Made by a program: the position numbers and the translations under genes
The notes under the pieces: generated by a model
The model's input: the letters and a program-made list of their open reading frames with translations, nothing else
Database searches by the model: none
What the model was told of the DNA's origin: nothing
In this document: one piece after another, positions 38,532 to 47,815 of the stretch
Position numbering within the stretch: position 1 is the stretch's first letter
Layout: every line of letters begins with the position of its first letter
NCBI GenBank assembly: GCA_905234985.1
Contig: CAJOJQ010000002.1
Location: 57,300-121,299, forward strand
DNA from: an uncultured Christensenellaceae bacterium
GTDB taxonomy: Bacteria; Bacillota; Clostridia; Christensenellales; Aristaeellaceae
Reading direction: 5' to 3'
Length of the DNA: 64,000 bases

Positions 38532-38691
38532 TTGACATGCGGAAGAAATGAGGGCAAAATAATACCTGACATCCTTGGGCGAAGGATACTTGCAATAAGA
38601 CCCTAACCGCCCTATGAGAGCGTCATGAACATGATGGAGACGGCAGCGGTCACGATCATTGTGCGGTCACCGCCGCCAGGGGGAACAGCAT
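38532..38691 (+). promoter_or_regulatory. Promoter plus about 120-nt structured leader upstream of MBL-fold gene and chromate transporters
   Basis: TTGACA at 38532-38537 with an A/T-rich -10 region; hairpins ATCCTT-GGGCG-AAGGAT and GGCAGCGGT...ACCGCCGCC. Confidence 0.4.
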
Positions 38692-39465
38692 ATGAAAATC
38701 ACAGCTTTGATCGAAAATACGTCCGCCTGCGGGCTGCCTACGGAACACGGCCTCAGCCTGTTTGTGGAAATGGAAAAATGCTCTTTTCTGTTCGATATGG
38801 GACAGACGGATCTGTTTGCCCGAAACGCCGAAGCCTTGGGCGTCAACCTAAACGAAGCCGATTTCGCCGTGCTGTCCCACGGGCATTACGACCACGGCGG
38901 CGGGCTGCGGACGTTTCTTGCCATCAACAGTCACGCGCCGGTTTATATGAACCGATTTGCCTTTGAACCGCACTACAACGGAACGGAAAAATATATCGGC
39001 CTCGATCAGGGATTGAAAGCGTCAAGCCGGATCGTGTTTGTGGAGGAAGATCGGGAAATAGCGGAAGGGATCAGGGTGTTCGGCTGCCTCAACGCTCCCA
39101 AGGTGATGGATTTCGGCTCCTGCGGGCTGAATATGCTCCAGGGCGGACGCATGCTGGCAGAAGATTTCCGCCACGAACAATATCTGCTGGTGGAGGAAAA
39201 AGGAAAGAAAATCCTTTTCAGCGGCTGTTCCCACCGGGGCATCCTGAACATCATGCACTGGTTCCGCCCGGATGTCCTCATCGGCGGCTTTCATCTGTCC
39301 AAGCTCCCCCTGGACGATACGCTGGCCGGATACGCTAAGGCGCTGGACGCCTATCCGACGGCCTATTACACGTGCCACTGCACCGGCACGGAGCAATACC
39401 GGTTCATGAAGGAACAAATGAAGAACCTTCATTATTTGAGTACGGGGGAAACGATCATTCTTTGA
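38692..39465 (+). CDS. MBL-fold metallo-hydrolase
   Basis: SHGHYDHGGGL metal-binding motif, FSGCSHRGILNI; start at ATG 38692. Confidence 0.88.
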   Translation: MKITALIENTSACGLPTEHGLSLFVEMEKCSFLFDMGQTDLFARNAEALGVNLNEADFAVLSHGHYDHGGGLRTFLAINSHAPVYMNRFAFEPHYNGTEKYIGLDQGLKASSRIVFVEEDREIAEGIRVFGCLNAPKVMDFGSCGLNMLQGGRMLAEDFRHEQYLLVEEKGKKILFSGCSHRGILNIMHWFRPDVLIGGFHLSKLPLDDTLAGYAKALDAYPTAYYTCHCTGTEQYRFMKEQMKNLHYLSTGETIIL

Positions 39466-39492
39466 AATACCAAAGCGGCTTTGGAGGCGAAT

Positions 39493-40065
39493 ATGTTACT
39501 GACCCTTTTTCTGACCTTTGCCAGAATCGGCCTGTTCACCTTCGGCGGCGGATACGCCATGATCTCGTTGATCGAAAACATATGCGTGAAACAGAAGCAA
39601 TGGATCACCCATGACGATATGATGAACGTGACCGTCATCGCCGAATCCACCCCCGGCCCCATCGCCATCAACTGCGCCACCTTCGTGGGCTACAGGCAGA
39701 AGGGGATCGCCGGGGCGCTGGCGGCCACCTTCGGCGTGATCCTCCCGTCTTTCGTCATCATCTATACCATTTCCGTGTTTCTGGATTCCTTTCTGGAAAT
39801 CGTGTGGATCGCCAACGCGTTCAAGGGCATTCGCATCGCCGTGGGCATCCTGATCGTGGACGTGGGGGCGAAGATGTTTTTGAAAATGCCCAAAAAGCCC
39901 CTGCCCTGCGCCATCCTGGCGGGCGCTTTCGCGGCCATGCTGCTGATCAACTTTTCTTCCTTCAAATTCTCCACTATCAGCCTGATGCTGGTTGCCGCCG
40001 CGGTCAGCCTGGCCGTTTTTCTGCTCAAGGGAGCGCCTGAAGCGAAAGGCGGTGAAAAGCCGTGA
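39493..40065 (+). CDS. Chromate transporter family protein (CHR domain, half-size)
   Basis: FTFGGGYAMISLIE, ESTPGPIAINCATFVGY; paired with second CHR protein. Confidence 0.9.
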   Translation: MLLTLFLTFARIGLFTFGGGYAMISLIENICVKQKQWITHDDMMNVTVIAESTPGPIAINCATFVGYRQKGIAGALAATFGVILPSFVIIYTISVFLDSFLEIVWIANAFKGIRIAVGILIVDVGAKMFLKMPKKPLPCAILAGAFAAMLLINFSSFKFSTISLMLVAAAVSLAVFLLKGAPEAKGGEKP

Positions 40066-40628
40066 TCTATTGGGATTTGTTCATGGGCTTTCTGAAGGTG
40101 GGCTGCTTTTCCTTCGGCGGGGCGTACGGCGCGATTCCTCTGATCCGGGACGTGGTGCTGTCCTACGGCTGGCTCAGCGAAGAAACGCTGACGGATATGA
40201 TCGCCGTCAGCGAAAGCACCCCCGGCCCCATCATGGTCAATTTGGCCACCTACGTGGGCAGCAGCCAGGCGGGATTTTTGGGCGCTTTGATCGCCACTTT
40301 TGCCGTTGTTTTGCCCGCTTTCATCATCATTCTGCTGGTGATGGCGCTTTTGAAAACCGCGCTGAAAAACAAGTATGTGCAGGCAGTGCTGCAAGGCCTC
40401 AAGCCGTGCATCGTCGGCATCATTCTGGCCACGGGCTGCACCATGGCGCTGAATTACGGCGTTCTTCCCGCGTTCCGGGAAAACGGGGATATGCGCCCTT
40501 TGATCCTGACGGCGGGGCTGGCGTTTTTATACTTCGGCTCAAGAAAGGCGCTGAAAAAGGGCCTTTCGCCCATCGGCCTGATTTTACTTTCCGCCTGCGC
40601 GGGGTTTTTGACGTACGGCTATGTATAA
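40062..40628 (+). CDS. Chromate transporter family protein (CHR domain, half-size)
   Basis: FSFGGAYGAIPLI, ESTPGPIMVNLATYVG; GTG start overlapping previous gene. Confidence 0.9.
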   Translation: MIYWDLFMGFLKVGCFSFGGAYGAIPLIRDVVLSYGWLSEETLTDMIAVSESTPGPIMVNLATYVGSSQAGFLGALIATFAVVLPAFIIILLVMALLKTALKNKYVQAVLQGLKPCIVGIILATGCTMALNYGVLPAFRENGDMRPLILTAGLAFLYFGSRKALKKGLSPIGLILLSACAGFLTYGYV

Positions 40629-40739
40629 ATGTTTTCCGGCGGGTGCTTTCCATTTGGCCGGTTTTATGTTATAATTCTTATTGACCGCGGCGCTTTATCA
40701 GCCGTGAAAATTCAAACCGGCACCGGATGAAGTGGGGGG

Positions 40740-41039
40740 ATGCGTATGAAGCACGATGATATGGCGCGTCTGCTGGAAGCGATCCTGTCCTTGAAGACCA
40801 AGGAAGAACTGGAGCATTTTTTTGAGGATTTATGTACCATCCAGGAAATCAACAGCCTGGTGCAGCGCTTTGACGTGGCCCTGCAATTGGACCAGGGGCT
40901 GACCTATGCCCAAATCGCCAATATCACCCATGCCAGCACCGCCACCATCAGCCGCGTGAACCGCAGCCTGGTTTACGGCGCGGAGGGGTACAGGCTGGCC
41001 ATCGGGCGCATGCGTGAAACAGAAAAAGAGGATACATAA
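40740..41039 (+). CDS. YerC/YecD-family TrpR-related regulator
   Basis: LLEAILSLKTKEELEHFFEDLCTIQEINSLVQRFDVALQLDQGLTYAQIANITHASTATISRVNRSL; upstream of pcrA. Confidence 0.88.
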   Translation: MRMKHDDMARLLEAILSLKTKEELEHFFEDLCTIQEINSLVQRFDVALQLDQGLTYAQIANITHASTATISRVNRSLVYGAEGYRLAIGRMRETEKEDT

Positions 41040-43312
41040 TGGATTTGACCGCCTTAAACCCCATGCAGCGGAAGGCCGCCGAAACGCTGGAGGGTCCCGT
41101 TTTGATTTTAGCGGGCGCGGGCAGCGGCAAAACCCGCACGCTCACCTATCGCATCGCAAACCTGATTGACCATGGCGTGAAGCCATGGCATATTCTTGCG
41201 CTCACCTTTACCAACAAAGCGGCCCGGGAAATGCGGGAACGAGTGGAAAAACTGGTGGGCGCCGACGCTCAGGATATGTGGCTTGGCACCTTCCATTCCA
41301 TTTGCGTCCGCATCCTGCGCCGGGACATTGAAAAGTTGGGCTATCAGCGCTCCTTCACCATTTACGACGACGACGACCAGCTCCGCGTCATCAAGGACGG
41401 CCTGAAAGCCCTGAACATGGACGAAAACCGCATTTCGCCCAAGGAGATCCGGAATAAGATTTCCGACGCGAAAAACAAAATGCTCACGCCGGACGAATGG
41501 TTCCGGGATTCGGCCCGGGATTACCAGTGCCAGCAGCTGCACGACGTTTTTTCCTACTATGAAGAGAGGCTCCGCGCCGCCAACGCCCTCGATTTTGACG
41601 ATCTGCTTTTGCGTACTCTGCAGTTGTTTGTAGATCATCCGCCGGTGCTGGATTACTACCGTTCCCGCTTTCAGTATGTTCACGTGGACGAATACCAGGA
41701 TACCAACGCCGCCCAGTACACCTTCGTGCGCCTGCTCACCCAGGAAAGCCGCAATCTGTGCGTGGTGGGCGACGACGACCAGTCCATTTACGGCTGGCGC
41801 GGGGCGGACATCCGCAATATTTTAGACTTTGAACAGGATTTCCCCGACGCCCAGGTGATCAAGCTGGAACAGAATTACCGTTCCACCTCCAACATTCTGG
41901 ACGCCGCCAATCAGGTGATTGCCCACAACCGAGGCCGCAAGGAAAAAGCCCTGTGGACGGACGCGGGGGAAGGGGAAAAAATTCACCTGTACAGCGCCGG
42001 GGACGAGCGTGAGGAAGCGGCCTGGATCTGCGAGCGTGTGCGCAGGCTGCGCCAGATGGACGTACCTTATGCCCAGATCGCCGTGCTGTACCGCATGCAC
42101 GCCCAAAGCCGCGTGATCGAAGAAATGTTCACCCGGGCGGGCATCCCCTATAAGATTTTCGGCGGCACCCGGTTCTATGACCGCAAGGAAATCCGGGACG
42201 CCCTGGCTTACCTGCGAGTGATCGTAAACCCCGCGGACGACGTATCCCTGACCCGCATCATCAACACGCCCAAGCGCTCCATCGGCGATTCCACCGTGGC
42301 CGCCCTGCAGGAATACGCCCGGCAGGAGGAATTGCCCCTGTATTCCGTTTTGAACGATCCGCCGCAAAGCCTTTCCTCCCGGCCCAGAAAGTGCATTTCC
42401 GAATTTGCGCTGCTGCTCATGAAGCTCACCGCCATGAAGGATATGCTTTCCCTGTCCGAGCTGGTGGAAACCATGCTCAAGGACACGGGCCTGCGGGCGC
42501 AGTTTGAGATGGAGGGCAGCGACGAAGCCAAAACGCGGCTGGAAAACCTGGATGAATTTGCCGGGGCAGCCAAGGAATTTGAAAACCAAAGCGCGGAAAA
42601 GACTTTGGAAGCGTTTTTGGAAAACGTGGCCCTGGTGACCGATTTGGATCAGCAGGAGAACGCGCCCCAGTATGTCACGCTTATGACGCTGCACAGCGCC
42701 AAGGGCCTGGAATACGACGCGGTGTTCATGGCCGGGCTGGAGGAGGGCATTTTCCCCTCCATGCGCACAGCGATGGACGAAAAGAAGTTAGAAGAGGAAC
42801 GCAGGCTGTGCTACGTGGGCATCACCCGCGCCCGGCAGCGTCTGTTCTTATCCTTCGCCCGGCGGCGCATGATCTTCAACCAGATCACCCACAACCCGCC
42901 CTCGCCCTTCCTGAAAGAAATTCCCAGCCGCCTGCTGATCGACGAATGGGCCGAGGCGAGCCGGAAGAATTTCGTCCCCGAATCGCAAAAGCCCGCTCCC
43001 GTTTCCCGGAAAGACAGGCCCCGGAACCTGAGCTTCGGCACCCCCGGCATGGCGGCTGGCGTCCGGGGCGCGCTGAATATCCCCGGCGTGCAGAAGGGCT
43101 TCGTGCCATCCGCCGCCGCCGACCTGTCCGGCAGCGCCATGAACCGGCTGTTTAAGCCCGGCGACCGCGTGCTGCACCGGAAATTTGGGGAAGGAACGGT
43201 GCAGGCGGTGAAAGGCAGCGGGGCCGACGCCCGGGTCATGATCGCCTTTACGGCCTACGGCACAAAGGAATTTTCCCTGTCCATCGCGCCCATCGTCAAA
43301 ATTGAAGACTGA
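41039..43312 (+). CDS. pcrA: ATP-dependent DNA helicase PcrA/UvrD
   Basis: GAGSGKTRTLTYR, FTNKAAREMRERV, DEYQDTNAAQY, GDDDQSIYGWRGAD, LMTLHSAKGLEYDAVF. Confidence 0.95.
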   Translation: MDLTALNPMQRKAAETLEGPVLILAGAGSGKTRTLTYRIANLIDHGVKPWHILALTFTNKAAREMRERVEKLVGADAQDMWLGTFHSICVRILRRDIEKLGYQRSFTIYDDDDQLRVIKDGLKALNMDENRISPKEIRNKISDAKNKMLTPDEWFRDSARDYQCQQLHDVFSYYEERLRAANALDFDDLLLRTLQLFVDHPPVLDYYRSRFQYVHVDEYQDTNAAQYTFVRLLTQESRNLCVVGDDDQSIYGWRGADIRNILDFEQDFPDAQVIKLEQNYRSTSNILDAANQVIAHNRGRKEKALWTDAGEGEKIHLYSAGDEREEAAWICERVRRLRQMDVPYAQIAVLYRMHAQSRVIEEMFTRAGIPYKIFGGTRFYDRKEIRDALAYLRVIVNPADDVSLTRIINTPKRSIGDSTVAALQEYARQEELPLYSVLNDPPQSLSSRPRKCISEFALLLMKLTAMKDMLSLSELVETMLKDTGLRAQFEMEGSDEAKTRLENLDEFAGAAKEFENQSAEKTLEAFLENVALVTDLDQQENAPQYVTLMTLHSAKGLEYDAVFMAGLEEGIFPSMRTAMDEKKLEEERRLCYVGITRARQRLFLSFARRRMIFNQITHNPPSPFLKEIPSRLLIDEWAEASRKNFVPESQKPAPVSRKDRPRNLSFGTPGMAAGVRGALNIPGVQKGFVPSAAADLSGSAMNRLFKPGDRVLHRKFGEGTVQAVKGSGADARVMIAFTAYGTKEFSLSIAPIVKIED

Positions 43313-43369
43313 ATGAAAGCGCAGGGGCCAAAAAGCATGGCCCCTGCTTCGATATCGGAGGGTTGACCC

Positions 43370-45346
43370 ATGGAACGGTTTACGGATATGCGCAGCCTGG
43401 TGGATTACCTGAACAAAACCGCCCACGCCTACTATGTGCTGGATGATCCTATTATTTCCGATAAAGAATGGGACGCCCTGTACAATCAGCTGCTTGCCAT
43501 GGAAAAGGAAACGGGCACGGTGCTGCCCGATTCCCCCTCCGTGCGGGTGGGCGGCGAACCCCTGGCCGCGTTTCGCCAGCACCGGCATATTTCCCGCTTA
43601 TGGAGCATGGACAAGGCCCAGAGCGAAGAAGAACTGAACGCCTGGTTCGACCGGACGGAAAAGCTGTGGGAGCAGGAGGGGAACCTTCCGCCCCTGACCT
43701 ACGGCATCGAATACAAATTCGACGGATTGACACTGAACCTGACCTACGACCAGGGCGTGCTGGTGGAAGCCGCCACCCGTGGCAACGGCGAGGTGGGGGA
43801 GGCCATTCTGCCCCAGGCCCGCACGGTAAAGGACGTGCCGCTTTCCATCCCCTGGAAGGGCAAGATCGAGGTGCAGGGCGAGTGCATCATGCGCCTGAGC
43901 GCCCTGGAAGCGTACAACAAAACGGCCCAGGAGCCGCTGAAAAACGCCCGCAACGCCGCCGCCGGGGCGCTGCGCAACCTGGATCCCGCCGTCACCGCCA
44001 GCCGCAACCTGTCCGCCTTTTTCTATCAGGTGGGCACCATCGAAAACCCGCCCTTTTCCGATCAGGTGGGCATGATAGCGTTTCTCAAGGAGCAGGGCTT
44101 CCCGGTCAGCCCCTATTTTCAGGTGGCGGATAATCGGGAAAAGGCGCTGGAACTGATTCGGGAAATCGAAGAAAAGCGCCCCTCCCTGGATTTCCTCATC
44201 GACGGAGCCGTGGTCAAGGTGATGGACCAGCGCACCCGGCAGCTGATGGGCTACACCGATAAATTCCCCCGCTGGGCTGTGGCCTATAAATTCGCGGCGG
44301 AGGAAGCCACCGCCACCCTGGAAAGCGTCACCTGGGAATTGGGCCGCACGGGCAAGCTGACCCCCCTGGCCCACGTATCGCCGGTGGAATTTGCGGGCGT
44401 GACCGTGAAAAAAGCCACCCTCAACAATATGGGCGATATCCAGCGCAAGGGCGTCACCCTTGGGTGTACTGTCTGGATCCGCCGCTCCAACGACGTGATT
44501 CCAGAAATCATGGGCAAGGTGGACGACGGCGTGGAGGGCACCCAAATCCTGCCGCCGGAAAAGTGCCCCGCCTGCGGCGGGCCGCTCACCTGGCGCGGGG
44601 CGCATCTGTTCTGCCTGAACCGGGAAAGCTGCCGTCCCCAGGCGATGGCGCGGCTTGCCCATTTCGCTTCCCGGGACGCCATGGACATTACCGGCTTTTC
44701 CGAAAAAACCGCCGATCTGCTGTATGATAAATTGGGCGTTCGGGACGCCGCCGACCTGTATCGCTTAAGCGTGGAGCAGTTGCAGGGGCTGGACGGCTTT
44801 CAGGATAAGCGGTCTCAAAACCTGATCGACGCCCTGGAAGCCAGCAAGCATTGCCCCCTGTCCCGGTTCCTTTTGGCTATCGGCATTCCCAATATCGGTC
44901 GACGCACAGCACGGGATTTGTCCGCCGCCTTTACCACCCTGGAGGGCGTGATGAAAGCGGACATGGACGCGCTGCTCGCCATCGACGAGGTGGGGGAGAT
45001 CGTGGCCCAAAGCGTGATCGACTTTTTCTCCTTCCCGGAGAACCAGCGGATGATCGAGCGTCTGCTTTCCGCCGGAGTCGCCCCGCAGACGGAAGCCAAA
45101 ACAGAGGGCGGTTCCCTGAACGGCGTGATCATGGTGGTCACGGGCACCCTGCCCACCCTTTCCAGGCAGCAGGCCGAAGCCCTCATCCGGGAGCACGGCG
45201 GCACCGCTTCCTCCTCCGTCAGCCGGAAAACCAATTATGTGGTGGCGGGGGAAAGCGCGGGCAGCAAGCTCACCAAGGCCCAAACCCTGGGCATCCCGGT
45301 CATCAACGAAGAAGAATTGATGCGGATGGCAGGAGTAACCATTTAA
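43370..45346 (+). CDS. ligA: NAD-dependent DNA ligase
   Basis: YKFDGL active-site Lys motif (the KxDG motif), Zn-finger CPACGGPL...CLNRESC, HhH, C-terminal BRCT. Confidence 0.95.
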   Translation: MERFTDMRSLVDYLNKTAHAYYVLDDPIISDKEWDALYNQLLAMEKETGTVLPDSPSVRVGGEPLAAFRQHRHISRLWSMDKAQSEEELNAWFDRTEKLWEQEGNLPPLTYGIEYKFDGLTLNLTYDQGVLVEAATRGNGEVGEAILPQARTVKDVPLSIPWKGKIEVQGECIMRLSALEAYNKTAQEPLKNARNAAAGALRNLDPAVTASRNLSAFFYQVGTIENPPFSDQVGMIAFLKEQGFPVSPYFQVADNREKALELIREIEEKRPSLDFLIDGAVVKVMDQRTRQLMGYTDKFPRWAVAYKFAAEEATATLESVTWELGRTGKLTPLAHVSPVEFAGVTVKKATLNNMGDIQRKGVTLGCTVWIRRSNDVIPEIMGKVDDGVEGTQILPPEKCPACGGPLTWRGAHLFCLNRESCRPQAMARLAHFASRDAMDITGFSEKTADLLYDKLGVRDAADLYRLSVEQLQGLDGFQDKRSQNLIDALEASKHCPLSRFLLAIGIPNIGRRTARDLSAAFTTLEGVMKADMDALLAIDEVGEIVAQSVIDFFSFPENQRMIERLLSAGVAPQTEAKTEGGSLNGVIMVVTGTLPTLSRQQAEALIREHGGTASSSVSRKTNYVVAGESAGSKLTKAQTLGIPVINEEELMRMAGVTI

Positions 45347-45382
45347 GTATCTTAAGAACAATCAAACAGCATGCCCGAGAGG

Positions 45383-45800
45383 GGGGCGTCGGGGGTACTC
45401 CCCCGACTGTAATCGTATCGACCGGCTCTGCCGGTCGGGCGGGGTTTTCCGTAAGGAAAACATACCTTGCAGATTTTCCGCCCGGGAGCCTTAGCGTCGA
45501 GCGCAGCGAGACTGAGGGCGTGCAATCCTTGGATTGCCGCCCGAAACCCACGACCAAGCGAATGCGCAGGGCGTGGGGCGTAAAAGGCGAGAGGAAAAAC
45601 CGTGCGGGGGGACGAACCGCTGATGACCGCCTGCGGCGGGAATCTCATCGGCGGTGAGATCAGCCGAAAGGGAGCAATCTCCCTATGAAGGGGAGTTGCG
45701 ACCTTTGAGGCCGCGGATACGCGGGGGGTATGCAATACCCGCCCGCGCGTTACTACGAAACCGTAGGCTGAGTAGTAAACCCTTAATTGGTATTCCTATC
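45383..45800. repeat. Hairpin-rich non-coding segment including copy 3 of the dispersed palindromic repeat
   Basis: GGCGTCGGGGGTACTCCCCCGACTGTAATC followed by ACCGGCTCTGCCGGT, TTTTCC-GTA-AGGAAAA, ATCTCATCGGCGGTGAGAT and others; only low-quality ORFs overlap it. Confidence 0.65.
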
Positions 45801-45808
45801 AAAAACAC

Positions 45809-45836
45809 TTGACAGGCCCTTGATTAACAGTATAAT
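45809..45836 (+). promoter_or_regulatory. sigma-A-type promoter
   Basis: TTGACA (45809-45814), 16-nt spacer, TATAAT (45831-45836). Confidence 0.7.
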
Positions 45837-45907
45837 TTGTAAAGGAAGGCTTGCGGAAACCTGTTATTTACTGTCGAAAAAGCCTTTTGAAAGGGGAGAA
45901 GCGGAAC

Positions 45908-46948
45908 TTGATCAGGACGGGCGCGTGCCGTGTGGAGCATTGGAGCGATAAGACCATGAGCGTGATGCGGGAAAGGCAGCTGGAGGCGTGCCAGGACAGG
46001 CTGTACCGCTGCCCCGCCAACGGCATTTTTGATACTTTATGCGAGGACGAAGTACAGACCCTTTACGCATTTTCTTATTACGCGAAGGAGTTGCGGCGCA
46101 AAACGCCCAACCAGCAGGAGCTGAAGGAAACGGTGCTAAAGAACGTTTCGCTGGAAGCCTGCTATCTGTCGCCCGGCGAAGATAACCTGGTCAAGCGCAT
46201 CCTGCGGGGCGGGGGAGAAGCGTACCTGGACGATTGGGATGAAATCAGCGCCGCCGAAGCGCTCATTTCCCGGCTGTGGTGTTCGCTGCAAATCGAGGAT
46301 GAGGATTACGCCCGGCTGGTGCTGGCCCCGGAGCTTGTGGAACCCATTACCCAGGCCATGACGGATCCCCAGTATACCCGCATCCGGGAACAGCTTTTCG
46401 CCTTTGACGCCACGCTGCACAGCCTGCTGTATTTATCCGGCTTTCTTCATGCCTCCGTGCCGCTGACGCAGTTTTTGCTGCAAAAAAAGAAGGAATCAGA
46501 CGGGCAAACGTCCCTGATGATCGGTCGGTATCTGCGCGCCGCCTTTGATTATACGGAAACGGCGGACGGGGAAATGCTGCTGCTGCATCCCGGCCTGGCC
46601 GACCCGGAGCATCTGCTTTCCAGCCTTGCCAAGCTGCCGCCCATCGAAATCCAATTGACCCGGGAAATGATGCTCGGGGGCATGAACGGCGTCTTAGCCG
46701 AGGAAGTGGCTTCCTGCGAAGCCATGCGGGGGGTGCTGGTAGGGGCGGTGCGGCCCGAATACGATGAAGAAGAAGTGCTGGAGGACCTGCGCATGATGGC
46801 GAAGCAGGGGGCCAGTATCGCCGAAATGCGGGAGGTGCTGGAATCCATGCTGTGCGTGCTGCCCACCCCCCGCATGCTGAACACCCTCAAGCAGCTGCAT
46901 TTGCATACGGTGCGGTGGATGGGCATGGCCCCGGCGGTCGTCAACTGA
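45908..46948 (+). CDS. hypothetical protein, no family recognised
   Basis: Long ORF after a promoter; TTG 45908 follows AGGGGAG; ends at the rluD-like start codon. Confidence 0.65.
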   Translation: MIRTGACRVEHWSDKTMSVMRERQLEACQDRLYRCPANGIFDTLCEDEVQTLYAFSYYAKELRRKTPNQQELKETVLKNVSLEACYLSPGEDNLVKRILRGGGEAYLDDWDEISAAEALISRLWCSLQIEDEDYARLVLAPELVEPITQAMTDPQYTRIREQLFAFDATLHSLLYLSGFLHASVPLTQFLLQKKKESDGQTSLMIGRYLRAAFDYTETADGEMLLLHPGLADPEHLLSSLAKLPPIEIQLTREMMLGGMNGVLAEEVASCEAMRGVLVGAVRPEYDEEEVLEDLRMMAKQGASIAEMREVLESMLCVLPTPRMLNTLKQLHLHTVRWMGMAPAVVN

Positions 46949-47799
46949 TGAACGTTTACGAAGCTACTGTGCCCGCCTGCGCGGAGGGCATGCAGGCCGC
47001 CCACTATATCCAGCAGGCCATGCCGCTGCTGCCCGCCCACGCGGTGCGGGACGCTTTTTCCCGCCGGGATGTGAAAATGGACGGAAAGCGCGTGGGAAAG
47101 GACGAAACCGTCGTTCCCGGCGCGCGAATCAGGCTGTTTTCCGGCTTTTCCGTTGAAATCCCCGTGGTTTACGAGGATGAAGCCGTTCTTTTGCTCAATA
47201 AGCCCGCCGGGATCAACTGCGACGAGGACGTTTGGGGCGGCATGACGGTGCTTTCCCTGATGACGCAAAGGGCCGGGGGAGATTACCTGCCCCGTTTGTG
47301 CCACCGGCTGGACAATCCCACCAGCGGCCTGCTGCTGCTGTGCAAGGACGAGGAAAGCGAAGCGCTGCTGCGGGACATGTTCGAGCAAAGGAAGCTGACG
47401 AAGATTTATCAATGTTTGGTCAAGGGGGAGATGCGCCCCCGGGAAGCGGTCAAAGAAGCGTATTTGGTCAAAAACAGCCGGGAAGCCACGGTGCGCGTTG
47501 TCACCCACGAAACCCCCGGCGCCCTGCCCATCGCCACACAGTATGAAACCATGGAATTTGACGGGAAACTCTCTCGCCTGCGCGTGCGCCTGCTCACCGG
47601 GCGCACCCATCAGATTCGGGCGCATATGAGCTTTCTTTCCCATCCGATCTTAGGCGACGACAAGTACGGGGATCGGAACTTCAACAAAGCCATGAAGGCA
47701 AACGGCCTCAAGCTCTGCGCCACGGAGCTGACGCTCTGCCCGGAAGGCATGCTATCCTATTTGCAGGATCAGCACTTTGTCATACAGCCGCCGTTTTAA
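46948..47799 (+). CDS. RluA/RluD-family pseudouridine synthase
   Basis: LCHRLDNPTSGLLLLCKDEE (HRLDxxTSG), LLTGRTHQIRAHMSFLSHPILGDDKYG; start at ATG 46948. Confidence 0.92.
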   Translation: MNVYEATVPACAEGMQAAHYIQQAMPLLPAHAVRDAFSRRDVKMDGKRVGKDETVVPGARIRLFSGFSVEIPVVYEDEAVLLLNKPAGINCDEDVWGGMTVLSLMTQRAGGDYLPRLCHRLDNPTSGLLLLCKDEESEALLRDMFEQRKLTKIYQCLVKGEMRPREAVKEAYLVKNSREATVRVVTHETPGALPIATQYETMEFDGKLSRLRVRLLTGRTHQIRAHMSFLSHPILGDDKYGDRNFNKAMKANGLKLCATELTLCPEGMLSYLQDQHFVIQPPF

Positions 47800-47815
47800 G
47801 AAGGAGAATCGTTTT

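Noticed and set aside
38659-38691. Upstream extension of the MBL ORF (start 38659)
   Set aside because: It would begin inside the leader hairpin; ATG 38692 begins the recognisable MKITALIENTSA N-terminus.
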